Below, in pieces: positions 20,808 to 31,978 of a stretch of 64,000 bases of DNA (position 1 is its first letter; each line of letters starts with the position of its first letter). The translations under genes were made by a program, and so were the position numbers. This DNA is from Melampsora larici-populina 98AG31 (lineage: Eukaryota; Basidiomycota; Pucciniomycetes; Pucciniales; Melampsoraceae). The stretch lies in the NCBI RefSeq assembly GCF_000204055.1, contig NW_006768768.1:1180071-1244070 (forward strand), given 5' to 3'. The notes under the pieces were generated by a model, which worked only from the letters and a program-made list of their open reading frames with translations, did no database searches and was not told the DNA's origin.

Positions 20808-21745
20808 TGTCAGCCCTGAGCCCTGTGTACAGGACCACAGGCTAACAAACACACATGTAAATATATGAAATACATATGTAAATATATGTAACTTGTTTAA
20901 ACCCATAAAGATTACATCTCATGGCTCAGTATCAAGAGTCACTTAAGTAACAAGACTTACTATGACTTAAATTAGTAATAGTAAACCTAACCCAAACCTA
21001 ACCCAAAGAAAAAGCAAACCTAAGTGCCAACCACAAGTTGACACCTAGGTCTAGGATATATAAACCCCTCTTCTTCCCACTCTGGAAGAAGAACCAACTT
21101 AATATCATTACACAACTCATCATCACAACTTACTTGATTCTTCACCAAGAATATTGAGTACAGTGATATTGTTGTACTTTGATTGTTGTGGTTCTTTTCT
21201 GTCTTTGTTCAGGTTATTGTAAAACCTCAAGTGGTGTTCTAAGCTGGTGGGATTAATAGCTAACAGAACAAGCTTGGAATTTACAAAGGGTTCCTCTTCA
21301 AAAGAGTCTAAAGTACCCAGTGGCACCTCTGAATCCTCAGAGTCTAAAGTACTGCAGGCTCCAGAGTTGTAAGATCAACCAGAGCTCCAAGTAAGATCCT
21401 TAGAGGGATTACTCAGCCATCCCACTGGCTATAAATCCTCTCCCCAGAGGTCAACTAACTGTAGTCTTCACTTGGGTGTACCAAGTGAAGACTTCATCTT
21501 TGTCTACTCTTCACCTTTTTTAGTGAAGAGTCAGCCCAACAGTTGCTGACTCCTCACACCTGTGCTCTTCTTTGAAGAATTTATATTGCAAGTTTGTTAG
21601 AAATATACTTATTAAAATTTGATCTTTGGTTAATCTGTTTAGATACTCACAGATATACCATCCCATGTACCCAGAAGGATTTTAGTCAGGTCTTCAATAG
21701 TGTAAGTCTAGACAAGTTAGCTTTTGAATTATAGCCACCCTGACA
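20808..21745 (+). mobile_element. Solo LTR related to the chromovirus LTR
   Basis: 938 bp running TGTCAGCCCTGAG...CCACCCTGACA, matching the ends of the 942-bp chromovirus LTR (TGTCAGCCCTGAG...CCACCCTCACA) but in the opposite orientation. Shared blocks inside include CTCAGTRTCAAGAG and a TATATAAACYCCTC box near 21055. No internal element sequence is attached. I see no clear 5-bp duplication (CCTGT left, GTTTT right), so the flanks have changed or the ends are off by a few bases. It is an older member of a sister subfamily. Confidence 0.65.
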
Positions 21746-21941
21746 GTTTTTGACATAAGCATAACAATTAGTCATTCAGATTCGGGAGCGTTGGAGATGC
21801 TCTTAGAGCAACACTGCAACAGATACTTTACTAGTGAAGTATTGTCAGAGCGTCCACAGTGGTGGGCTCCAAATCAAGCAAATTCAAATTTGGTGGGCAT
21901 CAAAACAATCTGGATGCAGTCATTTGGGCTTCAAAAGTGTA

Positions 21942-22551
21942 CAGTCAGTGACAAAAAGTATATGTACCTGTACGATAGCTTGCCTATTGGGCAACTCTCA
22001 AAAAGTGTGTGTACTCAACATCTGACTACTGATATACCTGAAATTACATGGTCTAGATGGCCACTCATCAGAGTACGTATGATTGAATTTCAGGATTCAT
22101 AACTGTAACATAGACTCTAAAATACAGTCACTTTTACCAGGGAGTGTGTCCACCCTTTGATTTGAGCACAGCCTTTATATGATCAGGTATGGATGCAACC
22201 AAAGCCTGAAGCTTGCTCTGAGGGTTTGCCTTCCACTTGGTATACAGCGTTTTGAGAACTTTTTTGGTTGACCAAGTGTTTTCGAGTGTTGATTGACGTC
22301 TTTTGCGGTCGTTGTGAATCGCTGTATAGACAGTCAACTTGGGATGGCCCAGTTTCTTGGCAATTTGAGTTCCAGGAACCCCAGCTTGGTGCATTAAAAC
22401 AATAGAGGCCTTTTGAGTGGGCAACAGGCTACAAGTCTTCATTTTCAGACAGGTTCTGGATGAGGTATGAGGAAGTTATTCAAGAGACAAAGTGCCCATA
22501 GACTGGGACTACATATGTACTTGAGGTACGTACACTTTTTGTCACTGACTG
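21942..22551 (-). mobile_element. Internally deleted Tc1/mariner-like element, 610 bp
   Basis: Terminal inverted repeats of about 27 bp start CAGTCAGTGACAAAAAGT at both ends and differ at two positions. TA dinucleotides flank it (21940-21941 and 22552-22553), the standard Tc1/mariner target. Inside is one intact 102-codon frame that keeps the transposase's DNA-binding start and its C-terminal tail only. Confidence 0.85.
22134..22442 (-). CDS. Mini-transposase: helix-turn-helix fused to C-terminal tail
   Basis: 102 codons, ATG 22442 to TAA 22134. Residues ~8-50 form a Tc1/pogo-type helix-turn-helix (TQKASIVLMHQAG...TQIAKKLGHPKLTVYTAI). Residues ~60-102 resemble the end of Tc1 transposases (KLQALVASIPDHIKAVLKSKGG). 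The catalytic DDE core is absent, so it cannot cut DNA. Such a protein could still bind the terminal repeats and act as a repressor (inference). The frame is unbroken although the element is non-autonomous, which is why it deserves a name. Confidence 0.75.
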   Translation of the reverse strand: MKTCSLLPTQKASIVLMHQAGVPGTQIAKKLGHPKLTVYTAIHNDRKRRQSTLENTWSTKKVLKTLYTKWKANPQSKLQALVASIPDHIKAVLKSKGGHTPW

Positions 22552-22553
22552 TA

Positions 22554-24563
22554 CATTCTATGTGTTTACACACACTTTGAGATTGGTGTACGTGGGCCTA
22601 CATGTGGGAGGTATGGGATTGAGCAAGTGCGGGAATCTGGAGCCCGGCTTTTTGTTGCCAAATTTGTAGCCCAAAGCTCAAAATTTGAAGCCGGTGTGGT
22701 GATCAATTTATGGGATCAATTAAAAAATTCACATTTAGCAGTTTACCAGTTTATTAGAAGGATTCAGCAGGACAGAAAATTCAAAATGGAGGTTTTCGAT
22801 CAATTGAAGCTCTTATAGGCTTATGTATTGGTCATAAGGATAACATTACATCATTTTATTTCACATTACTTATTAAGATCATTATAGTTTATTCACAAAC
22901 TTATTACAAAAAGAAAGAAAAGAAAAACATAAGAAAAATTCAAAAATATAGGTACATAGGTTGGAAAATGGTTTTTAGGGTAGTAAAAATAAAGTTATGG
23001 GTATTATGAGGTTAGAATATGAAAGAACAACATTATATTATACTGTGACAATTTTAATCTTGGAGGTTGATAAGAAGAAACAGAAGTTATTAGAGAAAAG
23101 GCACTTTTTTGAAGTTGGTAAACAAGGAGTACACATGTAGTTTGGTTATGTAATAGTGGTAGTAATGGAATTTAAGGTTGCCAAGAAGATTTTCCGGGAT
23201 TTTTAAGGTTACAGAAGATGATGTCATATTACATGAGCAAGAGAAATAGAGTAACAGCTGTGAAAAGTGGAGAAAATGGGTGAATTTCGTCAAAAATGAA
23301 GGTTTTCAGCTTATTACATATGTCAAATGACGTCAGATTGGGTTGGTAAATGGCTAATTCAACGCAGATGAGTGGATTACATAATGTACAAACTTTAAAT
23401 CAATAGTAGCGGAGGTGTATGAAAAAAGTTATAAGGCAAATAAAGAATTGGTGTGAATCTCGAATTTACAGTCACAAGTCAGCATGTGATGCTCAAAATC
23501 TTAACTTCACAACTCGATGTCTTACTCATCACTCATCAGAAGTAGGTCATATGGGTGTCATAGATGATCAGTAACACGAGGGCTAGAAGATGCACTTTAG
23601 TAATCAAAAATTGGAGCACATCTGAAAAAATACGTAATCTCAAAAATTGGTTTTCAGCTAGTTTACAAGGAAAAAATCACCTGTATTCATCATAAGAAGT
23701 GCTGTACATCATATTATTGCGTCATTGATCAATTTTGGCTGTGAAAATTACATCATTTATTAGTAACAAAATCATTACATTGCGTCATCATAGGGTTTTT
23801 AGGGATTTCTGGGCGGATTTGACTGGTTTTGAGGCTGTTGACCATTGTAAAAGTTGGAGTACATTGTTATATATACTTTGAGAGGATTTTGGGACTGTTG
23901 TTCCCCCTTTTTTCTTTATCATCTACACAGTTATTATTTTGTTTATCATTATAAACTTATTGTAATAGTACCTGGTCACTTAAATACACCCTTTATTACA
24001 ATTATAAAGAGAAATTTACTTTAGTTTTATAGTCAAAAAAGACTCATTGGGAATAATATCAATAAGATATTGCTTATTTCTTCAGTTATCATTTGGGAAT
24101 AACACTATAGCAGTGTTGATAGTAATAACAATTGTGCTTTTGAAGTTAAAATACGTGTGAAGATATATTTCTCTGGTGCCTGATCTGTACTCAATACAAC
24201 AGAGCCTTTCCTGATTGTGTTGTTTTAGAAGAGCAGTCTCAGACAACTTCTACTAGTCCTTTTCTTAGTAGATTATCCTCTTCCAGCTTTGTATAACCCT
24301 TGTTGGGTTATAAGTTCTACACCGGCTACAAAAAAATTTGGTGATGGGGACTGCCATTGCACCAAAAAATTGGGGCTCAGTCACCAAATTTGGCCATAGC
24401 CCCAATTTGGAGCCCACCACTGTGGATGCTCTCAATACCCAGTAAAGTATCAAGATCACAATTCCCATTGTAAGATACTTTGGTAAAATATTGCCAATGC
24501 AATACTTTACTCAATACAGTATTGAATACCAAGATACCATAAAATGTTGGCTCAGGTAACATA
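22554..24563. other. AT-rich repeat debris, no gene
   Basis: No protein-like frame. Near 24405-24435 there is ATTTGGAGCCCACCACTGTG, the reverse complement of GTGGTGGGCTCCAAAT at about 21860-21877, so two copies of a MITE-like repeat lie in opposite orientation about 2.5 kb apart. TTGGGGCT/AGCCCCAA near 24366-24402 forms a small stem. Confidence 0.4.
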
Positions 24564-24727
24564 CAGTCAACTCTCCATAAAGGCATACCTTTTATGGGCA
24601 TAATTCCTCTAAATGCATAGGTTTTACGGAGTTTTTTCCCGCCAAAATAAGATTTGTAAAGGCATATTCCTCTGAATGCATAAGAAAACTGCCTGCCAAA
24701 CTGTATGCCATTAGAGAGAGTTGACTG
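24564..24727. mobile_element. TA-flanked MITE, family with CAGTCAACTCTC ends (copy 1)
   Basis: 164 bp with CAGTCAACTCTC at one end and its reverse complement at the other, flanked by TA on both sides (24562-24563 and 24728-24729). The next ~14 bp of each arm also pair imperfectly (GGCATAC shared). Internal repeats of AATGCATA recur. A second copy in inverted orientation is at 54924-55107. Tc1/mariner-type by target site. Confidence 0.85.
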
Positions 24728-24756
24728 TATCAACAATACTAATGGTCCACAAACTT

Positions 24757-24897
24757 GAACACCCAACCTACAAACCCATGACAACCCGATTGTTTTTGGG
24801 GTTTTGTCCATTGGTTTCCCACTTCCCTGTTGGACAAAACTCAAAAAACAATTGGGGTGTCATGGGTTTTGTCCATGGGATTTTAGGTTGGGTGTTC
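24757..24897. mobile_element. 141-bp foldback element
   Basis: Starts GAACACCCAACCTA and ends TAGGTTGGGTGTTC. The arms pair imperfectly for ~60 bp each (CCCATGACA, AATTGTTTTT and TTTTGTCC blocks), leaving a short loop near 24825. It is a MITE-like hairpin; the target duplication is unclear. Confidence 0.7.
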
Positions 24898-25104
24898 ATG
24901 TTGGTGTACTGCTACTGGGTACAATACCAATACTGTATTGAATATCATACAGTTTATCAATACTGTCCCAATACCAATACCAATACTGGCCTAAAAACAG
25001 TAGCAAGGGCCTTCAAGGGCAGTGCATTTGAGTGGAGATGAGAAGAAAAAAACAAAGAGCTGTGTGTAAATAACAAAAAAGAGCAAAAAAGAGTAATAGA
25101 AATG

Positions 25105-25163
25105 TTAACAATAACAATAATAATAACAATAACAATAACAATAACAATAACAATAACAATAAC
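25105..25163. repeat. AACAAT microsatellite
   Basis: About nine AACAAT units with small interruptions. It gives a poly-Leu run on the minus strand that is not a protein. Confidence 0.85.
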
Positions 25164-25249
25164 AAGTGTTTATGAATATAGGAAATATAAGATGTAAACT
25201 TCTTGTCAACCCTTTCTTTTACAATGTGGTTAGTCCAATGCAATGCTAC

Positions 25250-26460
25250 TTGCCATACATCTTTGACACTCTGCAAACTCCTTGCCTGCTATGAGTATCC
25301 CATCCTTAGACCACATTAGAGCACTTACCAAGCGCTCATTGGTTGGAGGTTTCATAGCTCCTCAATCACGACAACACACATCTTCAGCTGCTGAGAAAGT
25401 TCTCTCAACAGCACAGGACGCCCCACAGACCGCTAGATAATTTCTTGCCAGAGATGATAGAACTGGATATCTGGCCTTGTTGACCTAGTAAACGGATGTG
25501 GTCATGCATCAAAGTCAGCTTTGAGTACACCATGTCTGTGTGGTGTTTGCTCATTGACAAGCTCACACAAATTGCCTTTGTGCCTCAAAGGCATTCCATG
25601 TGTGCTCACTGTTGGGCAACTGCCACAAGGACGAAGTGGTATAGAATAGAAAATATAAGAATAAGAAAGGGTTGAAAGGATACCTTCCACCACTCTAAAG
25701 CGAGGTTTGGGTCCTTTTCTACTGCCTTAGATGGCTCATCAACACGCTCAACATAATTACAAAGTTCGTTTTCAAAGTGAGTCTGAACTTGCTTTCTATG
25801 AGCTCAAAATCTGTCATTGTCATTGTCATTGTCATTGTCATTGTCATTGTCATTGTCATTGTCATTGTCATTGTCATTGTCATTGTCATTGTCATTGTCA
25901 TTGTTTGAATCAGTTGCACTGTCCTTTTTATTCTTGCCAGGATGACACCCAGCAGCACCCAACATTGGAATTCTGACACCATGAAGCCATTTTATGAGCT
26001 CATATTGGTTTAATTCAAAAAACATACTTGCCACTTTTCTCCAGCCTCTCATTCATCTCATTTGTCCTTGGAGGGTGGTTCTGAAAGATTTCAAAGTTCT
26101 GGGTGTGAAAGAACACTTGAAGTTGAGTGAGTTCACAAATCACATCAATTTAAGCTTTATCTTGTGGTAACCTGCTGTCAACTGCCAAATTAACTACAAC
26201 CATTCCAACAATGGTTGATCAGAAATTTGTAAGAAGCTCATCAACACAGCAGATGGAATGACTGCAACTGAGCTTTCCAGCTTTTTCTAGAATCAACTTC
26301 ACCACACCTGATTAGTGGGTTGACCACTTCTTGGCTATGTCAAATCTTAAATATAACTGATGAGAAAGTGATGTTCTCACCAATAGCCATGAAAGCCAAA
26401 CAATGATCATAGAGGATTCAGCACATGTATTGCAAAAGATGTGAAGTGTCACAAGGATGC
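25250..26460 (-). pseudogene. hAT transposase relic
   Basis: On the minus strand DEPSKAVEKDPNLALEWWK ends at a GTATCC donor near 25683. The matching C-terminal exon near 25430-25250 reads RYPVLSSLARNYLA, then CAVERTFSAAEDVC, then an in-frame TGA, then NERLVSALMWSKDG. These are the WW, RYP..ARxYLA and ERxFSxA motifs of the hAT dimerisation domain. Upstream, the coding part is disrupted by the GTCATT expansion and frameshifts. It belongs to the same family as the hAT at 57744-60813, including the intron after WWK, and it shows the tail that copy lacks. Confidence 0.75.
25813..25903. repeat. GTCATT hexanucleotide microsatellite, about 15 units
   Basis: An uninterrupted GTCATT run inside the hAT relic. 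It is open in all frames (Cys-His, Met-Thr and Asn-Asp dipeptides), which explains the odd frames seen here. Confidence 0.95.
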
Positions 26461-26560
26461 ATGATTGTCATTGGAGGATCATATTCCTTGCACATTGCTC
26501 AAAAAAATTGAAAAAAAAAGTATGAATTTTGCACCGGACAGAATTTTCAAAAAAAACAAG

Positions 26561-27000
26561 TCACACCGCGGGAATCAATCAGTTCAAAACCGGTGTCCGG
26601 GTTTGAAATTTCCTCAAATTGTGAATTTCGTTCACAATTTGTTTGCAATAGGTTTACCAATTGCCCTCGAGCGGTACTCTGTTGGCCCCGCGTATGTATG
26701 TACAGCTACAACATACAACAACAACCCCATTTCCGACCATTGAGCCAGCTTTCCTTTGTCATGCATCCTCAGTCTTGATGCTCTGCACATTGATGAATCT
26801 GTGGTGACTGTTGTTGAAAGGCGTTGTTGTTGTATGATGTAGCTGTGCATACACGGGGAGAGCAGAGTACCACTCAAGGGAAATCAGCAAACGTATTGCA
26901 AACAAGTTGTGAACGAAATTCACAATTTGAGGAAATTTCGAACCCGGACACCAAAATTCGGTTCAATCGGGGTTCAAGCTAATTAATTCCCGCAGTGTCA
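26561..27000. mobile_element. ~440-bp element with very long terminal inverted repeats
   Basis: The left arm begins TCACACCGCGGGAAT, and the right end read backward begins TGACACTGCGGGAAT. The arms then pair for ~170-200 bp (TGTCCGGGTT, GAAATTTCCTCAAATTGTGA, TTCGTTCACAA, GCAATA, CAACAACAAC blocks), leaving a ~70-bp centre. The right arm has extra bases near CCCCGATTGAACC. It is a non-autonomous foldback DNA element of unknown superfamily with no clear target duplication. Confidence 0.7.
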
Positions 27001-27457
27001 ACCATGGCTGTAAAGACCCTCTCGCTTGTCTGAGAGGGATTAGTATTTACAAGTGTGACTTTGAAGACTCATTTGCTTGTACAGTCACAATGTTGTATGT
27101 ATACAACATATGCTTATAGCGTGTGTCACGAACCTACGATGATGAATATGATCACCCCAAGTCTCAAGATTCAGGGAGCCACCACTTCTTTGCAAACCGC
27201 TTTTCCTCTACCGACTTGGATTACCTATTCTCGTTGTCTCCCGTCGTAACTTAAACGGGATCATCAGCGAGGCTAGCTCGTTTCTGCCTTCAAGCTCCTA
27301 TCCTTTCCAGAATCACATTTCGTGAGTTCATGTTTTCCACATCCGATCTCCGTTGAGGACCTGACCCCTTTTTTCAAATGCTCGATCGGACATGCCTAGC
27401 GATCACACCGAACAGCTGTTGCAATTAATACCATAGACTCAAGCTCTAATATACACC
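27001..27457 (+). promoter_or_regulatory. Upstream region and leader of alpha-tubulin
   Basis: Pyrimidine-rich tracts (27225-27330) precede the ATG at 27458, as in many highly expressed fungal genes. No clear TATA box. No other gene is seen. Confidence 0.35.
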
Positions 27458-29220
27458 ATGCGTGAAGTTATTAGTTTGCACGTCGGTCAAGCTGGTTGTC
27501 AGCTTGGTAATGCCTGCTGTGAGTGACTGATTTGGGATATATAACGTTATGTACTCTACTGAACTGAATCTCGCGCGCAGGGGAGCTTTATACGATTGAA
27601 CACGGTGTGTTTAAACACTTCTGAGTTTGTGTTAATGTCTGCTTGCGTTTCTGACACATCCAGGCTTCCTATAGGTCTCAGCCCCGATGGACGTATCACT
27701 TCCCCAACTGCCAGAGGGGATGATGGTTTCAGTACCTTCTTCAGCGAGACGGGATCTGGTAAATACGTGCCTAGGTTAGTGCTCATTTGAAATATAGTCA
27801 ACATCTTTGGATACATATTGTTCATCATGCTATGTTTATCCAGGAGTATCTACATGGATCTCGAGCCAAACGTGGTAGATGAAGTTCGAACGGGTACCTA
27901 TAGGAATTTGTTTCATCCCGAGACCATGGTGACTGGTAAAGAAGGTGTGCACAGGCTTTCTGTCTCAGTGGGTGTCCTACATGCGTTGATGGCCATACTG
28001 ACCACTCGATATTATTAGATGCCGCCAATAACTACGCCCGTGGTCATTATACTGTCGGAAAGGAGTTGATCGATCTATCGATGGACCGGATCCGCAAGTT
28101 GGCAGACAACTGTACAGGTCTCCAAGGTTTCTTTGTCTTTCACTCCTTTGGAGGTGGTACCGGTTCAGGTTTTGGAGCGCTTCTTCTCGAGCGCCTCAGT
28201 GCCGATTACGGGAAGAAGTCCAAATTGGAGTTTGCCATCTATCCGGCCCCCAACATGTCGAGCTCAGTTGTCGAACCTTACAACTCTGTTTTGACCACCC
28301 ACACCACGCTTGAACATGGTGAGTAGACTTTCTTTATGCAGCCAAGTTTTTTGACTGGCCACCTGACACAGTGCTTTGCTTTGTAATTACGTAGTCGATT
28401 GTAGTTTCATGGTTGACAATCAGGCAATCTACGAGATCTGTCGGAAGAATCTTGGGGTTCAATCCCCGGGGTTCACCAACTTGAATCGATTGATTGCTCA
28501 AGTGGTCTCATCTGTCACCGCATCCCTTCGATTCGACGGAAGTCTTAATGTAGACCTCAACGAGTTCCAGACCAATCTGGTTCCGTTCCCTCGGATTCAC
28601 TTCCCTTTGGCCACTTATGCACCTATCATCAGTGCCGATAAGGCTTTCCACGAGAGCAACAGTGTAGCCGAGATGACGATGTCTTGTTTTGAACCCACAA
28701 ACCAGATGGTCAAGTGTGACCCTCGTCAAGGCAAATATATGTCCTGTGCACTTCTCTACCGTGGTGATGTTGTTCCACGTGATGCAAACGCTGCGGTTGC
28801 AACGATCAAGACGAAGCGTACGATTCAATTTGTCGACTGGTGCCCGACTGGATTTAAGCTCGGGATCTGTAATGAGCCTCCTGCCTCAGTCCCGGGCAGC
28901 GATACCGCAAAAGTCTCTCGAAGTCTTTGCATGCTTAGTAACACTACCGCTATTGCAGCTGCGTGGAGTAGACTTGATCACAAGTTTGATCTTCTCTACA
29001 GCAAGCGTGCATTTGTTCATTGGTCAGTTTCATGATATACTTTCATTTTGGTTCACATTGTGTTACTCATTTATGTTGTGGATCTAATTTCAGGTATGTT
29101 GGAGAAGGAATGGAAGAGGGTGAATTCTCAGAGGCTCGTGAAGATCTCGCAGCTCTTGAGAAAGATTACGAGGAAGTCGGATTGGATGGTGCTGATGAGG
29201 AGGAACCTGGCGAATATTGA
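27458..29220 (+). CDS. Alpha-tubulin
   Basis: Seven exons: 27458-27518, 27581-27604, 27675-27774, 27844-27944, 28019-28318, 28395-29022 and 29094-29220. All phases agree and the product is 446 residues, the normal length. It starts [20 protein letters not shown], carries the GTP-binding GGGTGSGFG loop, the alpha-type [11 protein letters not shown] segment, CLLYRGDV-like and [13 protein letters not shown] segments, and ends [23 protein letters not shown] with a terminal Tyr after EEEPGE. It forms the alpha half of the microtubule heterodimer. The luminal loop that carries the acetylated Lys40 in animals is replaced by [17 protein letters not shown], with no Lys. The first four exons are short, the usual fungal tubulin pattern. 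Alpha rather than beta is clear from the start, the LEH segment and the C-terminus. Confidence 0.97.
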
Positions 29221-30395
29221 GCTATCGTACTTTGTTTTACATGGTTACCCACAACCTTTGGATGTGCATTATACATTTGATAATCAAGCAAATATATATC
29301 ATTTAAGTCCTGTCCCACACCACCAAGGAATGTGGGCATCTGCAACGTTGCAAATCGAGCCAGCCCAATACGCTGGTTTTGAATATGGTATCAGAGTTTG
29401 TATTGCAGCCCAGAAGCAAGATGACCAATAAAGAAGCGTTGTTTACTCTCAAAAGGCGTTGTAGGTTTGCAAACTCCTTGTAGACATCACAGCCTCTGCC
29501 TGTTATGCCGAGGGGGCACCAGTCACATGAAGTCACATACATATGCACTGAGGTCCCCCTCTCAGCCCAAACCTCGAGCAATGTTGTCGGATTTCCTGAC
29601 TAGTAAATGATCATGACAGATTCCAATTAATTTCCCCGTCCGATCAGGATGGATAACCCAGACTATTACATATATGTGTCCTGTGATACAGCAGGATACA
29701 GCACATCATCTTCAAAGATCAAGGTTCCCTTGTGAGATGACAATTTATATGTTCAACACCTGCAGGACCCAGATTACTTTGAAATATTCCAAGGAAAAGA
29801 GACATCCAAGGGTACCATTTTTGAATCTGTGCCTTTTAAGCTTTCAGTCTCAATCATATATGAAGCGTGAACATCGAGAGGACACAGCATTATCATTAGC
29901 AGACAGTAACATCAAATTGAATACGTTTATTTTGTAACATGACAAGTATATTGATAGAAAGAAACGAAAATAAGTTTGAAAACTCTACATTTGATCAAAG
30001 AATTAAGGTGTTAGAAAAATGATTATGGATGTCTTTAATTAAGGGTTTGATTGAGGCAGAGAGAGAGAAACCACAAAAATAAATTAATCATAATTGTCAA
30101 CGAATCATCCTACCTTAGGCTTCAGTTTGACTTTTGACTTTGATCGTGTCTTTCGGATTTCTTATAACGGTGCATTTTCAGGTGTTTGCCCATCAAGGTT
30201 ATTGCTAAATATTGATTCAATCATCAAATTTTGAATGGTAAGAGAATCGATCAATCGTCTGATGAAAAAAAAATGAGAAATGAAAGATGAGTTTGACTTA
30301 CAAATTCCAGGTGAACGGTGAAACTATGAGTAAGTCTTGACTTTCTTCTACAGTTGAATTAATTTTGATCCAAAATCAAAACAGTGGTTGTTATT
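29221..30395. other. Intergenic, no gene recognised
   Basis: Holds the 3' ends of the converging tubulin (+) and secreted-protein (-) genes. Small frames at 29303-29581 and 29674-29937 have no protein character. Confidence 0.4.
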
Positions 30396-31555
30396 CTATA
30401 AGTTCAAGTCAAAATAAACGAAACCATTATAAAGCTTACATCCTTTGTCATCCATATCTGGAAGCATCCTACCGCTGGGTCCAAAGTTACAACCGTCTAG
30501 TACCGGAGCTATTTGCATGGTCTCCGGTTGATTCTGGCGTTGGATATAACTGTAAGTTAATGAGAGAGAAAGTCATGTGGCGTTATTGATCTTGTCAGCT
30601 ATCTTGTTAACCTGACAATTGGAAAGCACGTTGGGTACTCACATCTGCTTGCCACAGTTTCCATTTCCAGCCCTGAAAGGATTTCACGTCATAGGTTTTC
30701 AAGGTCAGATCAAGAAGATGAGGGTATGCATAGTCAACAAAAATGTAAGAGCTCACCAGTTTAACCATCCTGCGGTTTGAGGGTCTGCCCCGTTGACCCA
30801 ACTCGTTCCGGACCATAGACAAACACCTAAGGTGTCAAAAAAGTATCAATGTCCAAGTTGTGTGAAAGACGCATGGCTCAACCAAAAGATTTAAGCTCAC
30901 CTGAAGCCGTAACTGGGATCATACGGACCTAAAAATAGTTTTCAAAGAAGCCAAAAATCAGATTCTGTATCTTTCTCTTGCAAACTTCATCCGCAATCGG
31001 TCTTCTAGACACTTACCACAGATCTTTCATTCCCAATTAAAGTCGAATGAAAAAGCAATGGGTTAGTAAACTATACGTATGACCATCAAGAACTATATAC
31101 TGATAATCAATCAAACTTACCCCGCCACCGCCATGAATGCTCATTGACTAGAGTTGCACAGAAAAGAATTCGCACGTTAGAAATAAGTGGATCAGATAAA
31201 GAGTTTCTTGTGGTTTGATAAAGTGCTTACCCCATTGGTTGTATCATATCGACGACGGAATCGTTGTTTCACCGATGGATTTCCCATCTGAATGTTACGA
31301 GAAAACCGATGAATTTCAATCATGTAAGTCAATCAGATTCAAGTTACTCAAGTTCCAAAAATTCGAAAAAGAAATCTCTTCTCACCGTTCCGACGTATTC
31401 AGCCGTAATGGGGGCATTTGGATCTCCAGTGCAAGGCATATCTGTAGAGGATTGTACACACCCGTCCTTTTGCAAGAAGTAATTATAGCATAATGTATGA
31501 TTGACCGCACTTGCGTCCTCTGTACTAGGGAGATCAGTTGCGGCTGGGTCGTCGA
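30396..31555 (-). CDS. Cysteine-containing probable secreted protein, N-terminus unresolved
   Basis: Eight exons on the minus strand: 31386-31555, 31231-31287, 31121-31147, 31017-31070, 30901-30928, 30757-30826, 30643-30672 and 30396-30549. Phases agree at every join and seven donors are GTRAG-type. The ~196 residues include CYNYFLQKDGCVQSSTDMPC near the start, VCLWSGTSWVNGADPQTAGW in the middle, then NCGKQIYIQRQNQPETMQIAPV and LDGCNFG. The last part resembles a double-psi beta-barrel of expansin/RlpA/barwin-like proteins (CGK...V.D.C..G), common among secreted proteins of plant-associated fungi (inference). The first exon lacks an ATG and a signal peptide: its frame is closed by a TAA just upstream, so an earlier exon must exist or the gene is damaged. 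The final exon could also be spliced at a GTAAGC near 30439. Confidence 0.6.
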
Positions 31556-31720
31556 CTGAAATACGATGTTTGACTTTCACTGAGAAGGATTAAGATCGGA
31601 CTTGATCCGCTGAGAAGGGAGACAGAGGATGATCGAAAGGAAACACAATCTGTAGAAGAGATTGTAACACAAAGTTTGAGTTCGATGAGGAAAAGGGAAG
31701 AAGATGAAGAAAGGCTTGTT

Positions 31721-31730
31721 CTATATATAT
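31721..31730 (-). promoter_or_regulatory. TATA-like box upstream of the secreted-protein gene
   Basis: The minus strand reads ATATATATAG about 165 nt before the first recognised exon. It is well placed for a transcript starting near 31690. Confidence 0.4.
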
Positions 31731-31861
31731 GTGCCTCAGACAAACTCAAGATTACGTCACGAAGTGAGAAGAGAAACCTAACATAATGCGCATCTAGATA
31801 AAACGCGTCTCTATGTGTAATGCGCCTAATTGATCACTTTGTGATCCTGATTGACTGCCAG

Positions 31862-31978
31862 TCACAGTGCATCTTCGACGGCCAGAGCAGTGTCATCCGC
31901 GTCATCAGACGCGATGAAGATAGCCAAAATCAAGAGAATAAGGATAAATACATAACTTTTGAGGGCGATGAAATTCAT
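31862..31978 (-). CDS. Small ORF with signal-peptide-like start, 38 residues
   Basis: ATG at 31978, TGA at 31862. Residues 1-24 are a textbook signal or membrane anchor (MNFIALKSYVFILILLILAI), followed by an acidic tail. It is on the same strand as and upstream of the cysteine-rich gene, so it could be that gene's missing first exon. However, no donor inside it after the hydrophobic part gives the phase the next exon needs. It could also be an independent micropeptide or chance. Confidence 0.3.
   Translation of the reverse strand: MNFIALKSYVFILILLILAIFIASDDADDTALAVEDAL

Noticed and set aside
20985..21010. Interstitial telomere repeat (CCTAACCCAAACCTAACCC)
   Set aside because: Only two units, and they fall inside the solo LTR.
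25719..26052. Repeat-dipeptide proteins (Met-Thr, Asn-Asp, Cys-His)
   Set aside because: They are the GTCATT microsatellite translated in different frames.
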